A stretch of DNA of 7,051 bases. Origin: Bacteroidales bacterium. Its GTDB lineage: Bacteria > Bacteroidota > Bacteroidia > Bacteroidales > Tenuifilaceae. The notes beneath the pieces are model-generated. The model was given only the letters and a program-made list of their open reading frames with translations, was not told where the DNA came from and ran no database searches. Of the stretch, positions 1-6,124 are shown in pieces. A program made the translations under genes and the position numbers. The stretch covers positions 21,319 through 28,369 of the forward strand of contig DQHR01000117.1 in the NCBI GenBank assembly GCA_003531155.1. The letters run 5' to 3'. How positions within the stretch are numbered: the first letter of the stretch is position 1; the number at the start of each line of letters is the position of its first letter.

Positions 1-354
1 CCTGCTGTAGCTCGTGTATACCTTAACGAAGGAAAAGGCAACATAACCATCAATGGAAAAGACTTAAAAATATATTTTCCTTCAGAGTTGATGCAATATG
101 TAGTTACCCAACCTCTTCAGGTATTGAACCTAACCGGTAATTTCGACATCACAGTTAACCTTGATGGTGGTGGAGTTAAAGGACAAGCTGAAGCACTACG
201 CTTAGGCATAGCTCGTGCACTAGTAATGCACAATGCTGAATACAAACCAGCTCTTAAAGCAGAAGGTTTTATGACCCGCGATCCACGTGAAGTTGAGCGT
301 AAGAAACCAGGTCAACCAAAAGCAAGGAAGAGATTCCAGTTTAGCAAACGTTAA
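1..354 (+). CDS. rpsI: 30S ribosomal protein S9 (uS9), 5'-truncated by window edge
   Basis: Structural protein of the small ribosomal subunit head; its C-terminal tail reaches the P-site tRNA. Frame 1 is open from the first base and reads PAVARVYLNEGKGNITING, the usual S9 start region after a missing Gly-Arg-Arg-Lys segment. A TTG at 88 and ATG at 91 are internal codons, not the start. The 117 residues present include the S9 signature GQAEALRLGIARAL, the segment RAEGFMTRDPR-like (here KAEGFMTRDPREVERKK) and the conserved basic end KARKRFQFSKR with the terminal Ser-Lys-Arg. About 11-12 N-terminal residues lie outside the window, judging from the usual family length of 128-130. It is followed after 105 bp by rpsB in the same direction. 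An upstream rplM would be expected from the common rplM-rpsI order but is not visible. Confidence 0.97.
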   Translation, partial: PAVARVYLNEGKGNITINGKDLKIYFPSELMQYVVTQPLQVLNLTGNFDITVNLDGGGVKGQAEALRLGIARALVMHNAEYKPALKAEGFMTRDPREVERKKPGQPKARKRFQFSKR

Positions 355-370
355 ACGATTATTAATTATA

Positions 371-443
371 ATTATTGGCAGGCAGTTTAGGTACTAAATT
401 GCCCAGACTCCCGGCAACGGGGCTACTGAGCGATTGCCATAAT
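371..443 (+). promoter_or_regulatory. Structured RNA leader of rpsB, candidate S2 autoregulatory element
   Basis: The sequence can fold into a three-way junction, worked out by hand. P1 pairs 371-374 with 440-443 and 376-380 with 435-439, leaving T375 bulged. P2 is a 10-bp hairpin, 381-390 with 394-403, with one G-U pair and a GTA triloop. P3 spans 404-428: CAG/CTG at the base, a small asymmetric internal loop, then CCCG/CGGG capped by a GCAA (GNRA) tetraloop at 414-417. P1, P2 and P3 are nearly contiguous, with only 429-434 unpaired at the junction. There is no T-tract after it, so it is not an intrinsic terminator. It ends 16 bases before the rpsB start, where it could control initiation. 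S2-mediated feedback through an rpsB leader is established in E. coli; the same role here is inference. An RNA processing site between rpsI and rpsB is an alternative. Confidence 0.6.
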
Positions 444-459
444 TCTAAACTAAAACAAA

Positions 460-1290
460 ATGTCTAGAACAAATTTCAACGAGTTACTCGACGCTGGAGT
501 ACACTTTGGTCACTTAAAGCGCAAATGGAACCCCAAAATGGCTCCATACATCTTTATGGAGCGTAATGGTATCCACATTATCGATTTACAGAAAACAGCT
601 GTAAAAATTGATGAAGCTGCTGCTGCTCTTAAGCAAATTGCAAAATCAGGACGTAAAGTTCTTTTCGTTGCTACTAAAAAGCAAGCTAAAGAGATTGTTG
701 CTGATACAGTAAAAGCTGTAAACATGCCATATGTTACCGAGCGCTGGCCAGGTGGTATGCTAACCAACTTCCCTACTATTCGTAAGGCGGTTAAAAAAAT
801 GTCTTCAATCGACAAAATGGCTACCGATGGTACTTTCGAGAACCTTTCGAAACGTGAAAAACTTCAAATAACCCGTCAACGTGCTAAACTAGAGAAGAAC
901 TTAGGTTCAATCGCAGATCTTAACAGACTTCCTGCTGCTCTATTCGTAGTTGACGTTCAAAAAGAGTATATCGCAGTTCGTGAAGCTAAAAGATTAAGCA
1001 TTCCAGTATTTGCAATGGTTGATACTTGCTGCGACCCATCGTTAATTGACTTTATAATCCCAGCAAACGATGATGCTTCAAAATCTATCTCTTTAATCGT
1101 TGGCATTATGTCAAAAGCTATTGCTGAAGGTTTAGATGAGCGCAAAGCAGAGAAAGAAAAAGAACCTGCAGTAAAAGAGAAGAGCGATGAGGGTGCACAC
1201 CAACACCATACACGTGCTCGTAAAGGCAAAAAATCACCAGAAGCTGAAGCAAAAGAAGAAGCTGCTGATGACGATACAAAAGAAGAATAA
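460..1290 (+). CDS. rpsB: 30S ribosomal protein S2 (uS2)
   Basis: Small-subunit protein that binds late on the solvent side of the 30S, near the head-body junction, and helps recruit S1 where S1 is present. The 276-residue product has the S2 features in order: LLDAGVHFGH (residues 9-18), WNPKMAPYIF (23-32), the RWPGGMLTN motif (95-103), the helical hairpin at about 105-155, and the conserved IPANDDA segment (200-206). From about residue 227 there is a 50-residue charged, low-complexity tail rich in Glu and Lys with a His-containing patch, a lineage-variable extension likely to be disordered. The ATG at 460 is preceded by an A-rich stretch (TAAAACAAA) and no Shine-Dalgarno sequence, as is typical of Bacteroidota. 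A folded leader precedes it, and tsf follows after 33 bp in the usual rpsB-tsf operon. Confidence 0.98.
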   Translation: MSRTNFNELLDAGVHFGHLKRKWNPKMAPYIFMERNGIHIIDLQKTAVKIDEAAAALKQIAKSGRKVLFVATKKQAKEIVADTVKAVNMPYVTERWPGGMLTNFPTIRKAVKKMSSIDKMATDGTFENLSKREKLQITRQRAKLEKNLGSIADLNRLPAALFVVDVQKEYIAVREAKRLSIPVFAMVDTCCDPSLIDFIIPANDDASKSISLIVGIMSKAIAEGLDERKAEKEKEPAVKEKSDEGAHQHHTRARKGKKSPEAEAKEEAADDDTKEE

Positions 1291-1323
1291 CAACAATTGA
1301 TTTTTATTTAAACTCATAATACA

Positions 1324-2154
1324 ATGGCCGAAGTAACAGCAGCTGATGTTGCGAAACTAAGAAAAGCAACCGGTGCAGGTATGATGGACTGCAAAAATGC
1401 CCTTGTTGAATCAAATGGCGATTTCGAAAAAGCGATTGAACTTATCCGCGAACGTGGAAAAGCTATTGCTAACAAACGTGCTGATCGTGAAGCTGGTGAG
1501 GGCGCTGCTCTTGCAAAAGTTAACGCTGCAGGTAACCACGGAGCAATGGTAGTTCTTAATTGCGAAACTGACTTCGTAGCAAAAAATAACGACTTCGTTG
1601 GTTTAGCAACTAGCATTCTTGATGTAGCAATTGAGAAAAAACCAGCAGATCTTGAGGCTTTAAAAGCACTTGAGATTAACGGCAGAAAGATTGGTGACCT
1701 TGTAATGGATCAATCTGGTGTTACTGGTGAGAAATTCGAACTTTCATTCTACGATAAAGTTGAAGCAGCTAAGGTTGTTGCTTACATTCACCCAGGTAAT
1801 AAACTTGCTACTTTAGTAGGTTTAAACAAGGCTGATGTTGACACACAAGTTGGTAAAGACGTAGCAATGCAAATTGCTGCTATGAGCCCAGTTGCTGTTG
1901 ATAAAGATGATGTTTCGGAAGATCTTCGCAAGAAAGAATTCGAAATTGGTCGTGAGCAAGCTCGCTTAGAAGGTAAGCCAGAAAATATGCTTGATAAGAT
2001 TGCTGAAGGAAAAGTTCAAAAATTCTTCAAAGAGAGCACTCTTCTTAACCAAGATTTCGTAAAAGATGGTAAGATGACCGTTCGTCAATATCTACAATCA
2101 GTTAATAAAGAGTTAACCGTTACCTCATTCAAGAGAGTTTCTTTAAACGGATAA
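1324..2154 (+). CDS. tsf: Translation elongation factor Ts
   Basis: Cytoplasmic guanine nucleotide exchange factor that releases GDP from EF-Tu during elongation. The 276-residue product starts with the UBA-like N-terminal domain (about 1-50) carrying TGAGMMDCKNAL (16-27). It then has the core motif TDFVAKN (82-88), whose Asp-Phe pair inserts near the EF-Tu magnesium site in known structures. The rest matches the two-subdomain dimerisation core, including HPGNKLATLVGL and the C-terminal LLNQDFVKD segment. Length is normal for the family. The ATG at 1324 sits 33 bp after the rpsB stop, with an A-rich upstream (CATAATACA) and no Shine-Dalgarno sequence. It is the last gene before a strong intrinsic terminator, so rpsB and tsf probably end one transcription unit. 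Confidence 0.98.
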   Translation: MAEVTAADVAKLRKATGAGMMDCKNALVESNGDFEKAIELIRERGKAIANKRADREAGEGAALAKVNAAGNHGAMVVLNCETDFVAKNNDFVGLATSILDVAIEKKPADLEALKALEINGRKIGDLVMDQSGVTGEKFELSFYDKVEAAKVVAYIHPGNKLATLVGLNKADVDTQVGKDVAMQIAAMSPVAVDKDDVSEDLRKKEFEIGREQARLEGKPENMLDKIAEGKVQKFFKESTLLNQDFVKDGKMTVRQYLQSVNKELTVTSFKRVSLNG

Positions 2155-2170
2155 CTATACAATAAATCAT

Positions 2171-2200
2171 AAAAAGCCTCGGTATCCCCGAGGCTTTTTT
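2171..2200 (+). terminator. Intrinsic terminator after tsf
   Basis: A perfect 12-bp inverted repeat (2171-2182 paired with 2188-2199) with a 5-base TATCC loop is followed by a T-run at 2195-2200. The GC-rich core is GCCTCGG/CCGAGGC. It begins 16 bp after the tsf stop. The A-run on the 5' side gives a T-run on the opposite strand too, so it could act in both directions, but only the + strand has a gene ending here. It separates rpsB-tsf from pyrH-frr. Confidence 0.93.
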
Positions 2201-2204
2201 ATTA

Positions 2205-2212
2205 TATCTTTA
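2205..2212 (+). promoter_or_regulatory. Possible -7 element for pyrH-frr
   Basis: TATCTTTA matches the Bacteroidota sigma-ABfr -7 consensus TAnnTTTG at all but the last base. It lies between the tsf terminator and the pyrH start, where a promoter is expected if the terminator is efficient. The transcript would start about 14 bases before the ATG. No TTG at the usual -33 distance is evident, so the call is tentative. Confidence 0.35.
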
Positions 2213-2231
2213 TAGCCACAATTTTAAGATT

Positions 2232-2942
2232 ATGTCGAAGTATAAAAGAGTTCTTCTAAAACTAAGCGGCGAATCGCTTATGGGCGACGATAGCTATGGA
2301 ATTAATACCCAAATTATAAATAGCTACGCAAAACAAATAAATGAAACCGCCGAGCATGGGGTTGAGATTGGAATTGTTATTGGTGGTGGTAACATTTTTA
2401 GGGGCCTGAGTGGTGTTTCAAAAGGCTTTGATCGTGTTAAAGGTGATCAAATGGGAATGTTAGCAACTGTTATCAATAGCATTGCGCTTCAAAGCGCAAT
2501 TGAGGTGCAAGGAGGAAAAGCAAAAGTTTTTACAGCAACCAAAATGGAACCTGTAGGAGAGCTTTATTCAAAAGCAAAAGTACTCGATGCCTTTAAGCAA
2601 GGATATATTTCAATTATTGCTGGTGGAACAGGTAACCCTTTCTTCACAACTGATACCGCATCAGCATTACGTGGTGTTGAAATTGAAGCAGATGTACTGC
2701 TTAAGGGGACAAGAGTTGATGGCGTTTACACAGCTGATCCCGAGAAGGATAAAACAGCAACAAAGTTTGATACTATCACCTTTAAAGAGGCATACGAAAA
2801 GCGTTTAAAAATTATGGATCTTACTGCCTTTACAATGTGTAGCGAGAATAATTTACCTATTGTGGTGTTTGACATGAATACTCCAGGAAATCTTAAAAAG
2901 CTGATTTTGGGAGAAAAAATTGGTACTTTAGTTAAAAATTAA
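2232..2942 (+). CDS. pyrH: UMP kinase (uridylate kinase)
   Basis: Phosphorylates UMP to UDP with ATP in pyrimidine nucleotide synthesis, as a cytoplasmic hexamer of the amino acid kinase fold. The 236-residue product has the family motifs in order: KLSGES (10-15) for phosphate binding, the glycine-rich loop GGGNIFRG (51-58), GDQMGMLAT (71-79) at the UMP site, GGTGNPFFTTDTA (131-143), and DGVYTADP (163-170) near the nucleotide base. The C-terminal strand region FDMNTPGNLKKLILGEKIGT is also typical. Length is standard. The start gives the normal MSKYKRVLLKLSGE N-terminus. It follows the tsf terminator by about 30 bp and is followed by frr after 33 bp, so pyrH and frr are likely one transcript. 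Bacterial UMP kinases are usually regulated by UTP and GTP, which cannot be judged here. Confidence 0.98.
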   Translation: MSKYKRVLLKLSGESLMGDDSYGINTQIINSYAKQINETAEHGVEIGIVIGGGNIFRGLSGVSKGFDRVKGDQMGMLATVINSIALQSAIEVQGGKAKVFTATKMEPVGELYSKAKVLDAFKQGYISIIAGGTGNPFFTTDTASALRGVEIEADVLLKGTRVDGVYTADPEKDKTATKFDTITFKEAYEKRLKIMDLTAFTMCSENNLPIVVFDMNTPGNLKKLILGEKIGTLVKN

Positions 2943-2975
2943 ATAATTTTAGTCCCGAATTTTAAGTTTACAACT

Positions 2976-3542
2976 ATGAAAGAAGAAGATGCAATTCTGT
3001 GTATCGATATAGCCAATGATAAAATGCAAAAGGCAATCGAACATCTTGAAAATGAGCTAAAGGTGTTACGTGCTGGACGCGCAAATCCCAACATGCTTTC
3101 AGGAGTTATGGTTGATTACTATGGCACCATGACCCCATTATCTCAAGTTGCAAGTATTGGTAGCCCCGATGCAAGATCTATTCAAATTCAACCTTGGGAA
3201 AAGAAAATGATTGAACCCATTGAGAAAGCAATTATGGCTGCAAACCTTGGGTTTAACCCTCAGAATAATGGCGAAACCGTTCGTATTGTTGTTCCTCCCC
3301 TAACTGAAGAGCGTCGTAAAGACTTGGTTAAACAGGTTAAACACGAAGGTGAGAATGCTCGTGTAAGTATTCGCAATGCCCGTAGAGATGCTATTGAAGA
3401 GATAAAGAAATTACAAAAGAACGGATTGGCTGAAGACCTAGCCAAGGATTCTGAAACAAAGGTTCAAAAGATAACTGATAGTTTCAACAAAAAGGTTGAC
3501 GAACATCTTGAAAAGAAAGAAAAAGAGATATTAACAGTATGA
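2976..3542 (+). CDS. frr: Ribosome recycling factor
   Basis: Acts with EF-G to split post-termination ribosomes. The 188-residue product has the normal length of the family. Domain I is the three-helix bundle formed by about residues 1-30 and 105-188. It carries LRAGRANPNML (31-41) and PPLTEERRKDLVK (107-119), followed by the highly conserved NARVSIRNARRDA segment (127-139). Domain II is the inserted beta domain at about 31-104 (VDYYGTMTPLSQVASI, then IQPWEKKMIEPIEKAI). The ATG at 2976 places the start about 30 residues before LRAGRA, as in other RRFs, though the N-terminal MKEEDAILCIDIAN is somewhat unusual. It follows pyrH by 33 bp. Its TGA stop runs directly into the A-tract of a hairpin shared with the convergent gene. 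Confidence 0.98.
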   Translation: MKEEDAILCIDIANDKMQKAIEHLENELKVLRAGRANPNMLSGVMVDYYGTMTPLSQVASIGSPDARSIQIQPWEKKMIEPIEKAIMAANLGFNPQNNGETVRIVVPPLTEERRKDLVKQVKHEGENARVSIRNARRDAIEEIKKLQKNGLAEDLAKDSETKVQKITDSFNKKVDEHLEKKEKEILTV

Positions 3543-3545
3543 AAA

Positions 3546-3567
3546 AAGGAGCAGAAATCTGCTCCTT
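3546..3567. terminator. Hairpin terminator shared by convergent frr and the 3575-4768 gene
   Basis: AAGGAGCAG (3546-3554) pairs with CTGCTCCTT (3559-3567) around an AAAT loop. Read on the - strand the stem is followed by six T residues (the complement of the A-run at 3542-3547), a strong intrinsic terminator for the fucose-isomerase-like gene that ends at 3575. Read on the + strand the tail is a weaker TCTCATTTCT, so termination of frr here is likely but less certain. The A-tract overlaps the last base of the frr stop codon. Confidence 0.85.
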
Positions 3568-3574
3568 CTCATTT

Positions 3575-4768
3575 CTATTCTACAATTTCCATTCTTGTTA
3601 GCCTCGCTGCCAATTTAATTCGCTGCCTCCAATCTCCAGGCAATATCAGGTGATGGTTTCCAAAAGGATTGTTTTTGAAATATTGTTGTGCAGTTTCACT
3701 TAACTCAACTTCAAGTTGTGTTCTACAAGCATTTTTACATTTAGGATGATCGGTAACCTTTGCTAGAGTTAAAAAGACTCTGTTTAAATTATTATCAAAT
3801 CTAAAAACAGTAACCTCTTCTCCTTTCAATTCTCCTGAAAGAGCCAAACCCTTGTCTGTTTCATAATGGGTTTGAGTTTTAAATTTTTTGTAAAGATTTG
3901 CTGGAGCTGTACAATGAGCAAATAGAGCCTTATTGCCATTTATAAAAGCTGTGTTGGCCATCCAAGGGATTACTCCACATACTTCAAATCCAAACATCAA
4001 ACCTAAGGTACTACAAGTATCGCCTTCGCAACCAGCGGGTAGTCCGTCGAGGTTTAGCTTCGATAGGGCAAGGCAAGCTGTATGGCCCGACTTGTTAACA
4101 AGTGAAAAACATTCAACAGAAAGTGCATTCAACTTGTAAAAAGGGACTAACGAAGCAAGCCCTTCATATATCTTTCCGCTCTCAAAAAGTTCGCTAGTGT
4201 TTTCTGAATTAAAAAGCGATGTAAAATCGGGAGCAACTTGATTTACCTCATCAAGAATGATATCATTCCAACTGATATCGACCTGCTCAACACCTAAACG
4301 CGTTTGCATTAGAAAAGGACTAACAACAGATGCCACAAGCCAATCGGATGGGTTACCAACTAAACCGAGGCGTTGCCCATGTAGGCGACGAATGCCATTC
4401 CTAGCACTATAAAAATCGTTAATAAGCTCAAGTGCATTTTCATCCTCGTAATTAATTAACATGGATGATATGTTATGCTGGCTCATCCAAGCAACAACCT
4501 CTGTTGCCGATGCCCATGAATTATTTTCGCGCGAAGCGAGAATCAGGTAGAATTTGTATTCCTGAACCGAATTAATAGCTATTCGCTCCGACCCTCCGGT
4601 CAGAAACATTAAAATATCGGGTTTATCGTTAACGTATTCAACTTTATCCTGACTAAATATGTTGAGTAGTTTTTTTTTACCCTTATCAAAAACTGAAAGT
4701 TCAGCAGATGGGAAAGCTAAAAGCTTAACCCTAAGTTTTTCCATTAATGAGTAGTTTTCTTCGAGCAT
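3575..4768 (-). CDS. L-fucose isomerase-like (COG2407-type) protein, function uncertain
   Basis: The 397-residue soluble protein resembles the L-fucose/L-arabinose isomerase-like family. The N-terminal part has a Rossmann-like region with ILMFLTGGSE (52-61) and SWASATEVVAWM (84-95), resembling the family's TGGTE and S-x-A-x-E motifs. LGLVGNPSDWLVAS (134-147) opens the second domain. The C-terminal part has CEGD (247-250), FAHCT (283-287) and NHHLILPGD (371-379), which resemble the metal-ligand and substrate regions of the fold. E248 would match the catalytic Glu337 of E. coli FucI and His372 or His373 would match His528. The residue 24 positions after the Glu, Asp361 in FucI, is Asn272 here. 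The protein is also shorter than the roughly 450-residue relatives, so isomerase activity is unproven. The ATG at 4768 is used; a second ATG at codon 9 (4744) is equally possible. It lies 18 bp after a serine hydrolase gene and probably shares its transcript. No sugar-utilisation gene is visible nearby. Confidence 0.62.
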   Translation of the reverse strand: MLEENYSLMEKLRVKLLAFPSAELSVFDKGKKKLLNIFSQDKVEYVNDKPDILMFLTGGSERIAINSVQEYKFYLILASRENNSWASATEVVAWMSQHNISSMLINYEDENALELINDFYSARNGIRRLHGQRLGLVGNPSDWLVASVVSPFLMQTRLGVEQVDISWNDIILDEVNQVAPDFTSLFNSENTSELFESGKIYEGLASLVPFYKLNALSVECFSLVNKSGHTACLALSKLNLDGLPAGCEGDTCSTLGLMFGFEVCGVIPWMANTAFINGNKALFAHCTAPANLYKKFKTQTHYETDKGLALSGELKGEEVTVFRFDNNLNRVFLTLAKVTDHPKCKNACRTQLEVELSETAQQYFKNNPFGNHHLILPGDWRQRIKLAARLTRMEIVE

Positions 4769-4786
4769 AATGAAATTAGATGTATT

Positions 4787-5938
4787 CTACTTAGTTTTTT
4801 CAATTATATCAAATCCAAAATCAAGATATCTGTAAACATCTTCAGGGTGTCCATCAATCTTGATATCATTGCGTTTATGCCCCAAACGAACAATAACCGC
4901 ATTAAGTTCTGGAATGACAAATATATACTGTCCTAGGATTCCGCGAGCATATTTAATAGTATAATTTTTATACTTTAAGCACCACCACTGATATCCATAT
5001 CGTTCATTCGGTTTACTCAACTCTTTATCTATTAATTCAGTAACAGGTGATGTTGCTTCATCTAAATACCATTTAGGGATAAGTTGAGCTCCTTTCCAAA
5101 TTCCATTATTAAGCACCAATTGCCCAAAACGAGCAAAGTCGCGAGCATTTGAATTAAAACAGCATGACGCCTTTTCTGTTCCTCCATTATGGTCGAGATT
5201 CCAGAGAGCATCTTGCTCAGCACCTAAAGGTTTCCATAATTTTTCAGAAGCGTATTCTGATAAAGTTTTTCCAGTAACTTTTTCAATTACGAGAGCTAAA
5301 AGCTGAGGATCGCTTCCTCTATAATCGAAGTATTTTCCAGATTCACCCAATGAGTGAAGATTTAAAACAATTCGTTTAACATCATTTCCATAATAAGCCT
5401 GAGTAGTAATTGAGAATAGGCTGCTGTAAGATTCATCCCAACTCAAATTTGAACTCATAGAAAGTAAGTCTCTCAATGTAATTTTTGCTCTCTCTCCCTC
5501 TTTATACGCTTCGATAAAATTTGATACTGGTTGATTGATATCCATAATTAATCCATCTTGAATAGCACATCCAATCAGCAAGCTAACAATGCTTTTCGAC
5601 ATTGAAAAAGAATTAGAATAAGAATCCTTATTATAGCCGCCCCAATAGGTCTCAGAAAGTATTGATGTATCTTTAATAACAAGATAAGCAACTGTCTTAT
5701 ATTCTGAAAAGTATAATAATTGCTCTGGTGAAAAACTATACTTATTATAATTTTTCGAAACATGCCATGGTTGCGCTTTCCCTTTTATAATGCCTCGATT
5801 ATCAAATATTTTATAATCATCAATATTTGGTAACTGGTATATTAGTGCTCTAACAATATAATGATTACTTGGAATTGCTAAACTGATTGCTAAACTGATT
5901 ATAACAACCGCTGATGAAATCTTAATAATCTTCTTCAT
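4787..5938 (-). CDS. Serine hydrolase, class C beta-lactamase/6-aminohexanoate-dimer hydrolase-like
   Basis: The 383-residue protein belongs to the penicillin-binding-protein/beta-lactamase fold of serine hydrolases (COG1680). The N-terminus has lysines, then a hydrophobic segment at about 8-23, consistent with a signal peptide or an uncleaved anchor; no lipobox cysteine is seen, so a periplasmic or inner-membrane location is likely. The S-x-x-K motif is SMSK, giving Ser112 and Lys115 as nucleophile and general base. The second motif, normally Y-x-N, is YRG, with Tyr206 as the likely catalytic tyrosine. Downstream are CCFNSNARDFARFGQL (259-274), GYQWW (315-319) and GILGQYIFVIP (333-343), where GxxGQ takes the place of the KTG motif. 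This pattern fits NylB/EstB-like esterases and amidases better than true beta-lactamases. The substrate cannot be predicted and resistance should not be inferred. It is the first gene of a likely two-gene unit. Codon use is more AT-rich than in the ribosomal block. Confidence 0.88.
   Translation of the reverse strand: MKKIIKISSAVVIISLAISLAIPSNHYIVRALIYQLPNIDDYKIFDNRGIIKGKAQPWHVSKNYNKYSFSPEQLLYFSEYKTVAYLVIKDTSILSETYWGGYNKDSYSNSFSMSKSIVSLLIGCAIQDGLIMDINQPVSNFIEAYKEGERAKITLRDLLSMSSNLSWDESYSSLFSITTQAYYGNDVKRIVLNLHSLGESGKYFDYRGSDPQLLALVIEKVTGKTLSEYASEKLWKPLGAEQDALWNLDHNGGTEKASCCFNSNARDFARFGQLVLNNGIWKGAQLIPKWYLDEATSPVTELIDKELSKPNERYGYQWWCLKYKNYTIKYARGILGQYIFVIPELNAVIVRLGHKRNDIKIDGHPEDVYRYLDFGFDIIEKTK
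5874..5900. repeat. 12-bp tandem repeat inside the signal segment of the serine hydrolase
   Basis: ATTGCTAAACTG occurs twice in tandem (5874-5885 and 5886-5897), followed by ATT, giving 2.25 copies. In the gene on the - strand it encodes a repeated Ile-Ser-Leu-Ala in the hydrophobic core of the N-terminal segment (residues 14-21). The unit length keeps the reading frame, so slippage would lengthen or shorten the membrane segment by four residues. Confidence 0.85.
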
Positions 5939-6041
5939 AAAAAGTAGGATTTAAGTTATAAAACCAATTTAGTTCGCAAAACTTGGAACCAAATTAAGTC
6001 AAATATTTTTTATAACGACATCGGTACATGCATAATTATTG

Positions 6042-6049
6042 TATCTTTA
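6042..6049 (+). promoter_or_regulatory. Possible -7 element for the NadD-like gene
   Basis: TATCTTTA differs from the Bacteroidota -7 consensus TAnnTTTG only at the last base and sits in the same 10-mer, TATCTTTATA, as the element before pyrH. It lies in the 186-bp divergent region 5939-6124, the only non-coding stretch before the NadD-like gene, and would give a leader of about 70 bases. No clear -33 TTG is present. On the - strand of this region only one-mismatch versions of the -7 element were found, so the serine hydrolase promoter was not assigned. Confidence 0.35.
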
Positions 6050-6124
6050 TAAGACAACGTATTAAAATAAAAAATGCTCGCACAACTTTATTAACTATAA
6101 AGGGTATGTAGCATAGAATTACAT

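Noticed and set aside
371..443. Intrinsic terminator between rpsI and rpsB
   Set aside because: The hairpins are not followed by a T-run on either strand, and rpsI and rpsB are commonly co-transcribed.
510..815. 101-codon open frame on the - strand inside rpsB
   Set aside because: It is the antisense shadow of a strongly conserved S2 gene with biased codon use; the translation has no recognisable domain.
1314..1616. 100-codon open frame on the - strand over the start of tsf
   Set aside because: It is antisense to conserved EF-Ts sequence, with low-complexity Ala/Ser/Phe content typical of a shadow frame.
2587..2808. 73-codon + strand frame within pyrH
   Set aside because: It is fully inside pyrH in another frame, where the pyrH frame carries all the UMP kinase motifs.
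4787..5938. Antibiotic-resistance beta-lactamase
   Set aside because: The second and third motifs are YRG and GxxGQ, not YxN and KTG, so the protein fits the wider serine hydrolase group and resistance is not supported.
6074..6094. Six-codon upstream ORF (MLAQLY) before the NadD-like gene
   Set aside because: It is too short to distinguish from chance, with no attenuator-like structure or codon run linked to it.
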